NCBI GenBank assembly: GCA_947167045.1
Contig: CAMVGO010000005.1
Location: 1 to 64,000 of the forward strand
DNA length: 64,000 nt
Direction: 5' to 3'
Source: an uncultured Clostridia bacterium
Lineage (GTDB): Bacteria > Bacillota > Clostridia > Saccharofermentanales > Saccharofermentanaceae
Numbering within the stretch: position 1 is the stretch's first letter; each line of letters begins with the position of its first letter. Under the pieces are notes generated by a model that saw only the letters and a program-made list of their open reading frames with translations, ran no database searches and was not told the DNA's origin. Made by a program: the position numbers and the translations under genes. Shown here one piece after another: positions 9,785-20,382 of this stretch.

Positions 9785-10828
9785 ATGAACATGAAAACAT
9801 CTGATTTCTATTACGATCTTCCCGAGAGACTGATAGCGCAGGTCCCCACTAAGGACCGCCTTGCATCACGCCTTCTCGTGCTCGATAAAAAAACGGGAAA
9901 GACAATAGACGGTCACTTTCCCGATATCAGAAACTATCTCCGTAAAGGAGACGTTCTCGTAATAAACAACACCAGGGTCATCCCCGCAAGACTCTTAGGC
10001 GTACGTTCCGACACCGAAAGTCCGGTTGAACTCCTTCTGCTCAAGAGGATCGACGAAGATCATTGGGAAACGCTGGCACGTCCGGGCAAGAAAGTAAGAG
10101 AAGGAAAGCGTATGACCTTCATACCCGGAAAGCTCGAAGCTGAATGCAAACAGGTACTGGAGAGCGGTAACAGGATAATCAGATTTGAATTCAACGGAGT
10201 GTGGGAGGAAGTCCTGGACAAGGCAGGTACCATTCCCCTTCCGCCATATATCCACGAGAAACTTGACGATCCCGAGAGATATCAGACCGTATATTCCAAG
10301 GATGCGGGTTCTGCAGCGGCACCGACCGCAGGACTGCACTTCACAAAAGAATTCCTCGGTGAACTCAAAGAAATGGGCATCGTGATCGCTGAACTCACGC
10401 TCCACGTAGGTCTCGGAACATTCAGACCGGTCAAGGCTGAGACAATCGAAGACCACGAGATGCATTCCGAATGGTACGACTTCCCCGAAGAAGCATCGAA
10501 CATCATAAGGAAAGCAAGAAGCGAAGGCAGAAGGATCATCGCCGTCGGCACTACTTCAACAAGGACTTTGGAAGCTGTCGCTAACAAAGATCCCGAAATG
10601 AAGCCCCAGTCAGGATATACGAACATCTTCATCTATCCCGGGTATGAGTTCAAATGCGTCGATTCGCTCATCACGAACTTCCACCTGCCCGAATCCACGC
10701 TGATAATGCTCGTATCCGCACTTGCCGGAAGAGAGCATGTATTAAACGCATATAAACACGCCGTTGAAGAGGAATACAGATTCTTCTCTTTCGGTGACGC
10801 AATGTTCATCACAGATCTGGAGAACTGA
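9785..10828 (+). CDS. queA: S-adenosylmethionine:tRNA ribosyltransferase-isomerase
   Basis: Transfers and rearranges the ribosyl part of SAM onto 7-aminomethyl-7-deazaguanine in tRNA to make epoxyqueuosine. The 347 residues start [19 protein letters not shown], with the QueA signatures [22 protein letters not shown] and [12 protein letters not shown], and a C-terminal FSFGDAMFI. It is followed after one base by tgt, the standard queuosine gene pair. The second methionine (two codons in) is an equally possible start. Confidence 0.97.
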   Translation: MNMKTSDFYYDLPERLIAQVPTKDRLASRLLVLDKKTGKTIDGHFPDIRNYLRKGDVLVINNTRVIPARLLGVRSDTESPVELLLLKRIDEDHWETLARPGKKVREGKRMTFIPGKLEAECKQVLESGNRIIRFEFNGVWEEVLDKAGTIPLPPYIHEKLDDPERYQTVYSKDAGSAAAPTAGLHFTKEFLGELKEMGIVIAELTLHVGLGTFRPVKAETIEDHEMHSEWYDFPEEASNIIRKARSEGRRIIAVGTTSTRTLEAVANKDPEMKPQSGYTNIFIYPGYEFKCVDSLITNFHLPESTLIMLVSALAGREHVLNAYKHAVEEEYRFFSFGDAMFITDLEN

Positions 10829-10829
10829 T

Positions 10830-11948
10830 ATGGCTGATCATCCCGTATGGTACGAACACATCCACACATGCGCTCAGACGGGCGCAAGACTCGGCAAGGT
10901 ACACACGCCTCACGGGACTTTCATGACACCCGCATTCATGCCCGTCGGCACACAGGCTTCGATCAAGGGCATGAGCCCTGAGGAAGTCTCAGGCATGGGC
11001 GCAGGCATAATGCTCTCCAACACGTATCATCTGTGGCTCAGACCCGGAAGCGACATCGTTGCAAAAGCCGGCGGACTTCACAAGTTCATGAACTGGAACG
11101 GCGCGATACTTACGGACAGCGGCGGATTCCAGGTGTTCTCACTTGCCAAACCCAAGGACGTCAAGGAAGACGGCGTAAAATTCAGCTCGCATATCGACGG
11201 AAGAAAACTGTTTCTTACGCCTGAGATATCGATGCAGGTCCAGAACGATCTCGGAGCTGACATCATAATGGCTTTTGACGAATGCTGCCCCTACCCTTGC
11301 GATCACGCTTATGCCGACAGGTCACAGGCTAAGACCACAAGATGGCTCGAACGCTGCATCGAGGCCCACAAAAGACCTGATGAGCAGGCTCTTTTCGGCA
11401 TCATACAGGGATCTATGTATCCTGACTTAAGAAAAAAGAGCGCCGATGCCATAACGTCTTTCGATCTGCCAGGCTTTGCGATAGGCGGCATCTCGGTAGG
11501 CGAACCCAAAGATCTTTTCATCGACATGATAGACTGCACCGTTCCCCTCATGCCCGAGGACAAACCCAGATATCTCATGGGCGTTGGAACGCCCGATTAT
11601 CTTATAGAAGGTTCCTGCAGAGGCGTCGACATGTTCGACTGCGTCCTCCCGACCAGGATGGGCAGACACGGCACTATCCTTACCGATTATGGCAAGAAGA
11701 TAATCAGAGACAAGAAGTTCGCGGAAGATTTCGGGCCGATGGATCCCGATTGCGACTGCTATGCATGCACAAATTTCTCCGCGGCATATGTAAGACATCT
11801 CATCAAGGCAAACGAGATGTTCGGCCTAAGGCTCTGCACGTATCACAACATCTATTTCCTGTTGATGCTCATGGAAAGGATCCGCCAGGCGATTGCCGAA
11901 GACAGACTCGGCGATTTCAGGAAAGAATTTTACGAACGTCTGGGCTAA
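10830..11948 (+). CDS. tgt: tRNA-guanine transglycosylase
   Basis: Swaps guanine 34 for preQ1 in tRNAs with GUN anticodons, just before QueA acts. The 372 residues show [10 protein letters not shown] (catalytic Asp and substrate pocket), [17 protein letters not shown], the nucleophile region [13 protein letters not shown], and the zinc site CDCYAC...H near the C terminus. The ATG at 10830, one base after the queA stop, is chosen rather than the longer ORF starting at 10764 inside queA. A GH3 glycosidase gene follows after only 3 bp, which is unusual for this pair. Confidence 0.97.
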   Translation: MADHPVWYEHIHTCAQTGARLGKVHTPHGTFMTPAFMPVGTQASIKGMSPEEVSGMGAGIMLSNTYHLWLRPGSDIVAKAGGLHKFMNWNGAILTDSGGFQVFSLAKPKDVKEDGVKFSSHIDGRKLFLTPEISMQVQNDLGADIIMAFDECCPYPCDHAYADRSQAKTTRWLERCIEAHKRPDEQALFGIIQGSMYPDLRKKSADAITSFDLPGFAIGGISVGEPKDLFIDMIDCTVPLMPEDKPRYLMGVGTPDYLIEGSCRGVDMFDCVLPTRMGRHGTILTDYGKKIIRDKKFAEDFGPMDPDCDCYACTNFSAAYVRHLIKANEMFGLRLCTYHNIYFLLMLMERIRQAIAEDRLGDFRKEFYERLG

Positions 11949-11951
11949 ACC

Positions 11952-14381
11952 ATGAAGTCTTTGATCCACGCATCAAAAGACCCTGCTTTTTCGGAACGCG
12001 AGAAAGAACATTATGCGCTTGCAAGAAAGATCTGCGCAGACGGCATCGTCCTGCTCGAAAACAACGGCATCCTCCCTTTAAAACCGTCCTGGATCGGACT
12101 TTACGGAGCAGGCGCCAGACACACGGCTTTCGGAGGAACCGGCTCGGGAGAAAACAACCCCAGATACTGTCAGGACATCGAACAGTGCCTGCTCCACGCC
12201 GGCTACAGTATCACTTCCCAGCCATGGCTGAACGGCTATGACTTTCACTATTATTATAAAGAATACGATGCTTACTGCGCTTCGCTTTCCAAAGCCCTGA
12301 AGAAAGTTCCCTTGATGGAGCACATGGATTATGCGGCAGATCATCCTTTCCGCCTTCCTGCCGGACGCGTGCTCGAAAAAGACGAAAAGATCCATTGTGA
12401 TACCGCATTCTATATTCTTACAAGACAGGCCGGAGAAGGCGCGGACAGAAAAGACATCCCCGGAGATTATTACATAACCGAAGACGAGAAAGCCGTCATG
12501 CGTTCTGTTACGGAAAGATATAAGGATACGGTCCTGGTACTCAACACAGGCTCGGTAATAGATCTGAATTTCCTGGATGAGATACATTTCTCCGCAGTCA
12601 TACTTCTCATGCAGGGCGGCATGGAAACCGGTAACGCCCTGGTCGATGTTATTTCGGGCAAAGTAAATCCTTCAGGAAGACTTACCGACACCTGGGCATA
12701 TTCATACAGCGACTATCCGTGCGCAGATACCTTTTCAGAGAGAAATCCCGAACAGTATCAGGAAGACTACAAAGAAGGCATCTTCACAGGCTACAGATGG
12801 TTTGACAAAAAAGGCATACGCCCAAGATATCCGTTCGGATACGGCTTGAGCTATACGGAGTTTTATACTTCCGCTGAAAGCTATGAAGCACACGGCACCA
12901 CCATAACGGTAAACGCTTCCGTAAAAAACACTGCCAACCTTGCAGGACGCGAGGTCGTAATGCTCTTCGTATCTTTTCCTGAGCACAGATTCATCAGAGA
13001 GAAAAGAGCTCTGGCAGCATTTGCAAAAACGCCCGTCATAAATCCCGGTGATTCTGCCAACATAAGCTTGTCATTCGATCTTAAGGATCACGCGGCATTC
13101 GACATTGAGACAGGTTCATTCGTGCTCGAAAAGGGATGCTATACGGTTGCGCTCAATGATACTCCCCTGTTCATTGCCGAACTCGATGCTGACGCGGTTA
13201 CCGAAAAGGCCGGAGTGCTGTTCAAGTCAGACCGCAAAATAGAATCCCTGATAACCGGGAAAGCTGAACAGGAGATTCCTGTTCTTCCCCACATCAGAAT
13301 AAACGCATCCGACATAGATACAACCGTCTTTTCATACGGTGTACCGGAAATGGTCAGAGATGACAGTATCGATGAGATAGTATCCAAATTATCAGTAAAG
13401 GACATGACAAAGCTTCTTGTGGGAAGGACATACTTCGGTCCCTACAGACACAGAGTCTTCGGTGCTGTCGGATATACCACTTCAAAGCTTTTCGGAAAAG
13501 GCATAGACTCAATGCCGATGGCTGACGGACCTCAGGGACTGAATCTTACCAAGATCTCTAAAAAACCGTTGCACGGACTGTTTGCAATCCCGACAATGCC
13601 GGAATCGATCAGGATCTCGCACAAGATAGTCAGGAAAGAACTCAAGGAAGACACCGGAAAAGAACTCTATTATCAGTATTGCACTTCCTGGCCTTCTGAG
13701 ACCCTTGTAGCCCAGACATGGGACATTGAACTCGCAAGACAGATGGGCGATGCCATCGGCAAAGAGATGAAAGAATACGGAGTTGTATTCTGGCTTGGCC
13801 CAGCAATGAACATACACAGGAACCCGCTTTGCGGAAGAAACTACGAATACTATTCTGAAGACCCCCTGCTGACCGGAGAGATGGCAGCGGCTGTAAGTAT
13901 TGGAGTGCAGTCTCACGAAGGATGCTTTGTGACGCTGAAGCATTTCGCTGCAAACAACCTTGAAACAAAGCGCAACGTATCTTCTTCCAATCTCGACGAG
14001 AGAACACTCCGTGAGATATATCTCAAGGCTTTCAGGATAGCCGTCAAAAAGGCCGCTCCTGAAGGAGTAATGTGCAGCTACAACAAGATAAACGGAACAT
14101 ATACCGCACTGAGTTGCGAACTCCAGACATCAATCCTTCGTAATGAATGGGGATTTGACGGCATAGTAATGACAGACTGGTTCGCGACAGGGCATCATGA
14201 GAGCCTTGACGAACTCTGCTGCAAAGCCGGAACCGACCTGATAATGCCGGGCATGCCAACTATCCCTTCAAAGATAATGAAAGCATACAGAAAAGGCCTG
14301 ATAACAAAAGACGACATCGAACGCAGCGCCAGAAGGATAATCAGGCTTGCGTTAAAAAGCCATCTGAACAGGCAAGATTAA
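11952..14381 (+). CDS. Circularly permuted GH3 beta-glucosidase
   Basis: Glycoside hydrolase family 3 enzyme, probably a cytosolic beta-glucosidase (no signal peptide). The 809 residues have the domains in reversed order: the GH3 C-terminal alpha/beta sandwich first (about 25-260: ADGIVLLENNGILPL, GSGENN, LLMQGGMETGNALVDV), then a fibronectin-III-like part (about 310-400), then the TIM-barrel domain (about 455-790: MADGPQGLN, GPAMNIHRNPLCGRNYEYYSED, LKHFAANN). The nucleophile aspartate is about D742 in GIVMTDWF. This order is known in rumen Clostridia (Butyrivibrio and Ruminococcus beta-glucosidases). It starts 3 bp after tgt, so it is in the queuosine gene operon. Its end overlaps the convergent gene by 4 bp. 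Confidence 0.93.
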   Translation: MKSLIHASKDPAFSEREKEHYALARKICADGIVLLENNGILPLKPSWIGLYGAGARHTAFGGTGSGENNPRYCQDIEQCLLHAGYSITSQPWLNGYDFHYYYKEYDAYCASLSKALKKVPLMEHMDYAADHPFRLPAGRVLEKDEKIHCDTAFYILTRQAGEGADRKDIPGDYYITEDEKAVMRSVTERYKDTVLVLNTGSVIDLNFLDEIHFSAVILLMQGGMETGNALVDVISGKVNPSGRLTDTWAYSYSDYPCADTFSERNPEQYQEDYKEGIFTGYRWFDKKGIRPRYPFGYGLSYTEFYTSAESYEAHGTTITVNASVKNTANLAGREVVMLFVSFPEHRFIREKRALAAFAKTPVINPGDSANISLSFDLKDHAAFDIETGSFVLEKGCYTVALNDTPLFIAELDADAVTEKAGVLFKSDRKIESLITGKAEQEIPVLPHIRINASDIDTTVFSYGVPEMVRDDSIDEIVSKLSVKDMTKLLVGRTYFGPYRHRVFGAVGYTTSKLFGKGIDSMPMADGPQGLNLTKISKKPLHGLFAIPTMPESIRISHKIVRKELKEDTGKELYYQYCTSWPSETLVAQTWDIELARQMGDAIGKEMKEYGVVFWLGPAMNIHRNPLCGRNYEYYSEDPLLTGEMAAAVSIGVQSHEGCFVTLKHFAANNLETKRNVSSSNLDERTLREIYLKAFRIAVKKAAPEGVMCSYNKINGTYTALSCELQTSILRNEWGFDGIVMTDWFATGHHESLDELCCKAGTDLIMPGMPTIPSKIMKAYRKGLITKDDIERSARRIIRLALKSHLNRQD

Positions 14382-14920
14382 ACATCAAGTTTCAAAGTAA
14401 CAGCGGAAAGATTCCCGCACTTTAACTGATTCTGGTCAGAGATCCTTCTTACCAGCATGTTCATCCAGTCACTGCAAGAACTCGAGACCAATGCATCCGC
14501 AAGGATACCTTCATCAGACAGCGGCTTATAGAAGTTGGATGTGGCGCATATTATCCAGTCCTCACGGGACAATCCGAAAAAGCCGTTCGGCAGCAGGCTT
14601 ATCTGCCCGTTACATACGATCTTGGCGCTGACGTCTCCCCGTCTTACACATTCGACGCCGGTTCCCGCGACCCTGAGGATCAGATACTCGGCTTCGTGAT
14701 CAAGGCATTCTTCGAATACGGAATGAAGTTCGTTCATGCTCTTGCTGCCCTCTTCACTGCTCAGGATCTCCGAAAACAGGAGCGACTGGCTCTTCGGCGC
14801 GGATTCAAGCTTGCTGCCGCTGAATATGGCAACAGTAAGAGTCGGGGTAAGCCTTAAGAAGATCTCATCCCTGTATTCCTCAGCACCGCCCCTGTGCTTG
14901 AATGTGTAATACTCTATCAA
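14378..14920 (-). CDS. Degenerate PP2C-like protein, probable pseudophosphatase
   Basis: A 180-residue protein whose C-terminal half resembles the end of PP2C phosphatases. The order matches the active PP2C just upstream: a GDVSAKIVCNG strand where PP2C has its GDS..I.IR strand, DWIICATSNFYKPLSDE where PP2C has its SSDGVTD strand, and GNLSAVTLKLDV where the neighbour has QDNYSAVIIKMK. The metal-binding aspartates of these motifs are absent, and the N-terminal RxxQED and DGMGG elements are missing. It overlaps the PP2C gene by 4 bp (ATGA), so the two are coupled. I infer a catalytically dead partner or regulator. The similarity is by eye and moderate. It could also be an unrelated hypothetical protein. 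Confidence 0.6.
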   Translation of the reverse strand: MIEYYTFKHRGGAEEYRDEIFLRLTPTLTVAIFSGSKLESAPKSQSLLFSEILSSEEGSKSMNELHSVFEECLDHEAEYLILRVAGTGVECVRRGDVSAKIVCNGQISLLPNGFFGLSREDWIICATSNFYKPLSDEGILADALVSSSCSDWMNMLVRRISDQNQLKCGNLSAVTLKLDV

Positions 14921-15813
14921 ACGTAGCTCCTCTTCATCTTGATGATGACTGCGGAATAGTTATCCTGCCTGGGATTCTTTCTGGCCTTTACGCCGTATTT
15001 AATAGTCCTGGCAATACCTGTTGCATTCTGATCGAAATGGATGTGACTTACGATCCTGCTCAAAGGCATCGAATCAGTAACGCCGTCCGAACTTACGATA
15101 ATGATATCATTCTCGATAAGCCTTATAGGACGCGATGTCTTCTGGACGTTGCAGTTGATGTTCCCCACAAAATCGATAAGCCCCTTCGCCCTTGTATCCC
15201 TGTAAGCATCAGTTGTATCAAGACCGCCGTCAGCAAGTTTCTTGATCATGAGAGTGATGTAATTCTGTTTGTGATTAAGTAGCGTGGCCCGGTTATTGCG
15301 GATAAGTATGATGTTGCTGTCGCCGAGGCTGTAGAAATTCATGTAGTCATCGAAGATATGGACCATGACAAGAGTCGCGCCCGCGCTGAGGTGATATTGT
15401 TCGTAGATCTTATCGGATATCCCCGTTATTATCCTGCTGTTCTCCTGCTGTGCATCAAATCTGTACGGATAATTCTCACTCAGTGAATCGGTAACGAACT
15501 TGGAAACGACCTCACCGTTAAGAAGACCTCCCATGCCGTCAGAACAAGCTGCAACAAGGCCTGATTCATCAAGTTTGTCCATAGGCGAGATGTAGAGTGA
15601 GTCTTCCTGGTTCTCTCTTTTTCCGCGTTCATGGAAATATGCCACATCACATATGAGCTTTAACTTCTCTTTATGTTTTTTACTGTATGCGGTTGTCTTT
15701 ATCAGCGCATAGAGAGCGACAACGACGAAAGATATAAAGGCAAACAAAAAAAGCACCAGCGCGATGATGAGTGCACGGACGTTTTCATCGGATAACAGAC
15801 TAAAATCGTACAT
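14917..15813 (-). CDS. Membrane-anchored PP2C-type Ser/Thr protein phosphatase
   Basis: A 298-residue protein with one N-terminal transmembrane helix (about 14-38) and a cytosolic PP2C domain (about 54-298). Catalytic elements are present: RGKRENQEDS, ACSDGMGG, YSLGDSNIILIR, IIVSSDGVTD and the last metal aspartate in RQDNYSAVII. It dephosphorylates Ser/Thr in proteins and uses Mn or Mg. No Hanks-type kinase gene is in the window, so its partner must be elsewhere. It starts 2 bp after the YesL-like membrane gene and overlaps the degenerate PP2C gene, forming a three-gene membrane/phosphatase module at the end of the yifB-dprA-topA-trmFO string. Confidence 0.88.
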   Translation of the reverse strand: MYDFSLLSDENVRALIIALVLFLFAFISFVVVALYALIKTTAYSKKHKEKLKLICDVAYFHERGKRENQEDSLYISPMDKLDESGLVAACSDGMGGLLNGEVVSKFVTDSLSENYPYRFDAQQENSRIITGISDKIYEQYHLSAGATLVMVHIFDDYMNFYSLGDSNIILIRNNRATLLNHKQNYITLMIKKLADGGLDTTDAYRDTRAKGLIDFVGNINCNVQKTSRPIRLIENDIIIVSSDGVTDSMPLSRIVSHIHFDQNATGIARTIKYGVKARKNPRQDNYSAVIIKMKRSYV

Positions 15814-15815
15814 CG

Positions 15816-16823
15816 TTATTGTTCAGGATCTGAGGGATTATCCTCTTCATCGTTTTCGTTGTCTCTATCTAATTCTAACGCACTATCATCATTTGTATAG
15901 TCATTCTCATCCTCTATATAGAATTCGTATTCATCGTCATGCCTGTGGACAAAGGGTCCTTCGGGATCAGCATTATCTTCGGCAACATACTTATCGATAA
16001 GATAGCCGGAGTAATATGAGAGCATATACTGTACCCATGCGATAACGAGAAATGAATAAAAGAACAAAAAGATGCCTAAAGTCAGATAAGATGCCGACAT
16101 TAAAAGATAAAACGGCACTAAAACGTATAACAAAGTAATAATGATGAAAAATCCCAGGCTGTTACCGAACTTTATCAGTACAAGCAGTATGGCATTTTTA
16201 TAAAGTTTGCCGACGCTGAGATCGGTCGATACCATAAGCTGGTATACATAATTCTGTATAAGGATAAACATAATGAACAGCAGCATGAAAAGGCCGCCGA
16301 TCATAACTGCCACCGTCAGTTCGAGACGGAGATAGAAGTTTATCGACAGAAGCATTACCGCTGAGACGAGCATGCCGTTGATCATAACGATAAGGCCCTT
16401 TTTCCAGTTACCCTTAAGTCCCTGTTTAAAGCTCGAGAAAACCGAGACTATGCATCCGTTCCGCATGTCCTTATATACCTGTGAGAACCCTGCCTGAAAC
16501 GGTCCGACGCATACCAAAAGACTTGAGACCATGAGAGTTATGAAAAACACCATGAGCAGCATAAACATCTGATATGAGACAGCCTGAGTGCCGTCTTCAG
16601 CGGTAACGGTAAGAAGGCTTCCCAGATTAAAAGAAGGCCACAGTGCCGGTATCACGAATATTGAATAGAAATACGAGATGATGATGGCAGGAATGTTAAA
16701 GACGATGAACAGAACGTTCACCGCCATAAGCCTTACGATATTGGTCCAGCCAGACATGAAAAATCGTGCGACGGGACCTCTGGGCCTTTTTATTTCCTCA
16801 ACGTTTGAATTATCCGGATCCAT
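15816..16823 (-). CDS. YesL/DUF624-like integral membrane protein
   Basis: A 335-residue protein with about six hydrophobic helices. The pattern fits DUF624 (YesL): an N-terminal helix pair (VRLMAVNVLFIVFNIPAIII), a GPFQAGFSQVYKDMRNG segment, then SVFSSFKQGLKGNWKKG and two further helix pairs. Family assignment is by eye. It ends in a very acidic cytosolic tail of about 70 residues (EDENDYTNDDSALELDRDN and so on) that the family normally lacks. DUF624 proteins often sit in sugar-utilisation operons and have no firm function. Here the gene is 11 bp after trmFO and 2 bp before the PP2C gene, so the acidic tail may be a target or dock for the phosphatase pair (inference). Confidence 0.7.
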   Translation of the reverse strand: MDPDNSNVEEIKRPRGPVARFFMSGWTNIVRLMAVNVLFIVFNIPAIIISYFYSIFVIPALWPSFNLGSLLTVTAEDGTQAVSYQMFMLLMVFFITLMVSSLLVCVGPFQAGFSQVYKDMRNGCIVSVFSSFKQGLKGNWKKGLIVMINGMLVSAVMLLSINFYLRLELTVAVMIGGLFMLLFIMFILIQNYVYQLMVSTDLSVGKLYKNAILLVLIKFGNSLGFFIIITLLYVLVPFYLLMSASYLTLGIFLFFYSFLVIAWVQYMLSYYSGYLIDKYVAEDNADPEGPFVHRHDDEYEFYIEDENDYTNDDSALELDRDNENDEEDNPSDPEQ

Positions 16824-16834
16824 ATCTTATAAGA

Positions 16835-18184
16835 TCACCCGGCAGTAAGTCTTTTTACGCTTGCTTCGAAAAGCTGAAGATGTTCAAGAGCCCTGTCCGC
16901 GATCGCGTTATTCTTGTCTTTCTTTCCGGTCTTCCCTTTGAATCTGCCCTCGATCGGACTTACGATGCCGAAATTCGCGTTCATCGGCTGGAATTTCTTT
17001 ATGTGCGGATCGGAAACATAAAGAGCCATAGAACCGATAACCGTGCAGGGATCGGGTTCATATGAAAGGTCTATTCCCAAAGCTCTCTGCGCGGCATAGA
17101 AACCTGCCAGGAATCCGGAAGCCGTCGATTCGATATAGCCTTCAACACCGGTGATCTGACCGGCAAAGAAGATATCAGGCTTTGCCCTTAAGCTATAATG
17201 CGAAGAAAGATACAAAGGAGAATTAAGGAACGTATTGCGGTGCATGACGCCGTATCTGGTATATTCTGCATTCTCAAGTCCGGGGATCATGCCGAAGACA
17301 CGCTTTTGCTCAGGCCACTTAAGCCTGGTCTGGAAACCGACAAGGTTATACATGGTCTTGGCACGGTCATCCTGTCTAAGCTGAAGATTTGCATAAGGTT
17401 CCCTGCCGGTCTTCGGATCGGTCAGACCGACACCCTTAAGAGGTCCGAAACGCATCGTATCAACGCCTCTTTGTGCCATTACTTCAATAGGCATGCATCC
17501 TTCAAAGACTATCTCCCTGTCGAAATTCTTGACCTCAGCCCTCTCCGCATTGACCAGAGCTTCCCTGAATGCAAGATACTCTTCCTTGGTCATGGGACAG
17601 TTGATGTAATCGTCTCCGCCCTTGCCGTATCTCGAAGCCCTGAAAGCTTTAGTCATGTCTATGGAATCGCCCGTTACGATAGGTGCGGCACTGTCAAAGA
17701 AATGAAGGCCTGAAGTATCGCCTGTTACCTTAAGGATATCCTCAAAAAGCTCACCTTCGGTAAGAGGTCCCGTGGCAACGATGACAATACCCTCTTCAGG
17801 AATCTTCGTCACTTCTCCGGGTATGACTTCGATCAGCGGGTTATTCCTTATCTTTTCGGTGATGTATCCGGAGAACTCTTCCCTGTCAACGGCAAGCGCG
17901 CCGCCTGCAGGGATGCTGCTCTTGTCGGCAGATTCCATTATCAGCGAACCTAAATGCCTCAGTTCTTCTTTAAGAAGTCCGATGGCATTCTCTCTGGCGG
18001 CAGCTCTTAACGAATTGCTGCAAACGAGTTCGGCAAATTTCTCCGAATGATGGGCAGGGCTGTACTTAACCGGCTTCATCTCATAAAGCTTTACGGAAAC
18101 GCCTGCTCTGGCACAGATATAAGCGGCTTCCGAACCCGCCAGACCTGCACCTATTATGGTTACTACAGGATCACTCTTCATCAT
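16835..18184 (-). CDS. trmFO: Folate/FAD-dependent tRNA m5U54 methyltransferase
   Basis: Methylates U54 of the tRNA T-loop using methylene-tetrahydrofolate and FADH2. The 449 residues have the N-terminal FAD motif ([19 protein letters not shown]), [22 protein letters not shown] typical of Trm[13 protein letters not shown], and the C-terminal [12 protein letters not shown]. It starts inside the end of topA (overlap about 14 bp; two ATGs in tandem at 18184 and 18181). The topA-trmFO order is the common one in Firmicutes. Confidence 0.97.
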   Translation of the reverse strand: MMKSDPVVTIIGAGLAGSEAAYICARAGVSVKLYEMKPVKYSPAHHSEKFAELVCSNSLRAAARENAIGLLKEELRHLGSLIMESADKSSIPAGGALAVDREEFSGYITEKIRNNPLIEVIPGEVTKIPEEGIVIVATGPLTEGELFEDILKVTGDTSGLHFFDSAAPIVTGDSIDMTKAFRASRYGKGGDDYINCPMTKEEYLAFREALVNAERAEVKNFDREIVFEGCMPIEVMAQRGVDTMRFGPLKGVGLTDPKTGREPYANLQLRQDDRAKTMYNLVGFQTRLKWPEQKRVFGMIPGLENAEYTRYGVMHRNTFLNSPLYLSSHYSLRAKPDIFFAGQITGVEGYIESTASGFLAGFYAAQRALGIDLSYEPDPCTVIGSMALYVSDPHIKKFQPMNANFGIVSPIEGRFKGKTGKKDKNNAIADRALEHLQLFEASVKRLTAG

Positions 18185-20339
18185 TGTCTTTCTTATTGTC
18201 GGAAGAAGACTTCTTGCTCTTCCTTACATTCGTTATGCAGTCCTTATTCGAACATCTGGGATAAGCCTTCTTGCCGAAGTGCTTTAATACCATGTAGCTG
18301 CCGCACTCGGGGCAGAACTTGCCCTCGATGGGAAGATCCCAGGAAATGAAATCGCAGTTCGGATCCGCACCTTTCTTGTCGCAAGTATAGAATGTCTTGT
18401 TCCTGTACTTCTTCGATCTGTGTACAAGAAGTCCGGAACCGCATCTCGGGCAGGTACCCTTGGCATATACAACGATATTCTGGGTGTAGTTGCACTCAGG
18501 GAAATTGGTGCATGCAATAAACTTGCCGTATCTTCCTTCTTTATAAAGAAGTTCGCCGCCGCACTGGGGGCATACTTCACCGGTCTTCTCGGGCTCGAAC
18601 GTTATCTTATCGATGGATTCCTGAGCAGCCTTGACCTGTGAATTGAATCCGGGATAGAAACCGTCCAGGACATGCTCCCACTCTTCCTTGCCTTCTTCGA
18701 CCTCGTCGAGCTTTGTCTCCATTTCAGCCGTGAATGACAGGTCAACGATCTCACTGAAGTTCTCGGAGAGCATGTTTGTAACGATCTTTCCGAGATCGGT
18801 TATCAGGAGGAGTCTTCCGTCCTTTTCTATGTATTTACGCTCGAGTATCGTTGAGATAGTCGGTGCATATGTGGAAGGTCTTCCGATTCCGTATTCTTCA
18901 AGAGCCTTGATGAGCGTAGCTTCCGTGTAATGCGGAGGAGGCGTCGTGAATTTCTGGAGTGACTTGATGTCAAGGAGCTCGAGCTTCATGCCGTCTTCGA
19001 GGGGCGGGATCGAAGCCTTGCCGTCCTGATCGTCTGTCTTGTTCTGATCTTCGGCAACATCATCGTAAAGCACAAGGAAGCCCTTGAAAGTAACGGTCTC
19101 GCCTGATGCTCTGAAAACCCTGCCGTTGCAGGAAGCCTGGCATGTAACCGTGTCGAGCTTGCAGGATGCCATCTGTGTTGCAAGGAACCTGTCCCAGATG
19201 AGCTGATAGAGCTTATACTGATCGGTCGTAAGTGATGACCTGATTGCTCTGGGATCAAGATCAAAATGTGTAGGCCTGATGGCTTCGTGAGCATCCTGGG
19301 CTGAATTCTTATTCTTATACTGTCTCTTGAAAGATGTACAGTATTCGCTGCCGAATCTTTCCTTGATGATCTTCTTTGCAGCTTCAACGGCTTCCTCAGA
19401 GATACGTACAGAGTCTGTTCTGATATAAGAAACGAGAGCCGTCTGGCCGGCACCGGCGATCTCAACACCTTCGTAGAGCTGCTGGGCGATGGACATCGTC
19501 TTCTTAGACGAGAATCCGAGTCTCTTTGAAGCTTCCTGCTGAAGCGTGGAAGTCGTGAAGGGCGGATAAGGATTGCGCTCCTTTGTACCCTTCTTTATTG
19601 AATCAACAGTCAGAGGACCTGTTCCGACAGCATCAAGAACGACCTGGGCGTCTTCAAGACACTTCAAGTCATCCTTCTTAACTTTACCGCTGCCGTCAAC
19701 CGTGCCGTAATATCCGAGAACGAACTTATCGGTATTCTTTCCGGGTGTAACGACAGCCTTGATGAGCCAGTATTCCTCAGGATTGAAAGCATCGATCTCT
19801 GCATCCCTGTCCATTACGATCTTTGTGGCAACTGACTGTACTCGTCCTGCTGAAAGTCCCTTTCTGATCTTCTTCCAGAGCAGAGGGCTCAGCTCATAAC
19901 CGACAAGTCTGTCCAGGATCCTTCTTGCCTGCTGTGCGTTGGCAAGATTCATATTGATGGGCCTTGGATTCTTGATGGCTTCCTGAACTGCAGACTTCGT
20001 GATCTCGTTAAATGTGATCCTGCACTTTGAATCGGGATCGATCTTCAGAACCTTGGCAAGATGCCATGCGATAGCTTCTCCTTCGCGGTCAGGGTCGGTC
20101 GCGAGCAATATCTCATCTGCTTCCTGAGCCATGAGCTTAAGATCTCTTACGACCTTCTCCTTTCCTTTCATAGTTATGTATAACGGCTTGTAATTATTCT
20201 TTACGTCAACTCCGAGATTGCTTGAAGGAAGATCTCTTATGTGTCCCAGAGAAGCGGTAATGATATAATCACTTCCGAGATATCTGCCGATGGTCTTTGA
20301 CTTGGCAGGAGACTCAACGATAACCAGTTTCTTACTCAT
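18171..20339 (-). CDS. topA: DNA topoisomerase I (type IA)
   Basis: Relaxes negatively supercoiled DNA by a single-strand break through an active-site tyrosine. The 722 residues have the Toprim domain ([33 protein letters not shown]), the catalytic tyrosine in [11 protein letters not shown], and three C-terminal four-cysteine zinc ribbons ([32 protein letters not shown]). The ATG at 20339 is chosen over the ORF start at 20390 because [13 protein letters not shown] is the family N terminus and a GGGG site precedes it. It lies 43 bp after dprA and overlaps trmFO. Confidence 0.98.
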   Translation of the reverse strand: MSKKLVIVESPAKSKTIGRYLGSDYIITASLGHIRDLPSSNLGVDVKNNYKPLYITMKGKEKVVRDLKLMAQEADEILLATDPDREGEAIAWHLAKVLKIDPDSKCRITFNEITKSAVQEAIKNPRPINMNLANAQQARRILDRLVGYELSPLLWKKIRKGLSAGRVQSVATKIVMDRDAEIDAFNPEEYWLIKAVVTPGKNTDKFVLGYYGTVDGSGKVKKDDLKCLEDAQVVLDAVGTGPLTVDSIKKGTKERNPYPPFTTSTLQQEASKRLGFSSKKTMSIAQQLYEGVEIAGAGQTALVSYIRTDSVRISEEAVEAAKKIIKERFGSEYCTSFKRQYKNKNSAQDAHEAIRPTHFDLDPRAIRSSLTTDQYKLYQLIWDRFLATQMASCKLDTVTCQASCNGRVFRASGETVTFKGFLVLYDDVAEDQNKTDDQDGKASIPPLEDGMKLELLDIKSLQKFTTPPPHYTEATLIKALEEYGIGRPSTYAPTISTILERKYIEKDGRLLLITDLGKIVTNMLSENFSEIVDLSFTAEMETKLDEVEEGKEEWEHVLDGFYPGFNSQVKAAQESIDKITFEPEKTGEVCPQCGGELLYKEGRYGKFIACTNFPECNYTQNIVVYAKGTCPRCGSGLLVHRSKKYRNKTFYTCDKKGADPNCDFISWDLPIEGKFCPECGSYMVLKHFGKKAYPRCSNKDCITNVRKSKKSSSDNKKDNDEE

Positions 20340-20382
20340 GAAGTACCCCTTTAATATATTTTTAATAAAAAATATATCATCA

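Noticed and set aside
11750..12241. A 163-aa plus-strand ORF across the tgt-GH3 junction
   Set aside because: Out of frame with two strong genes, very rich in Arg/His/Cys, a shadow of their coding.
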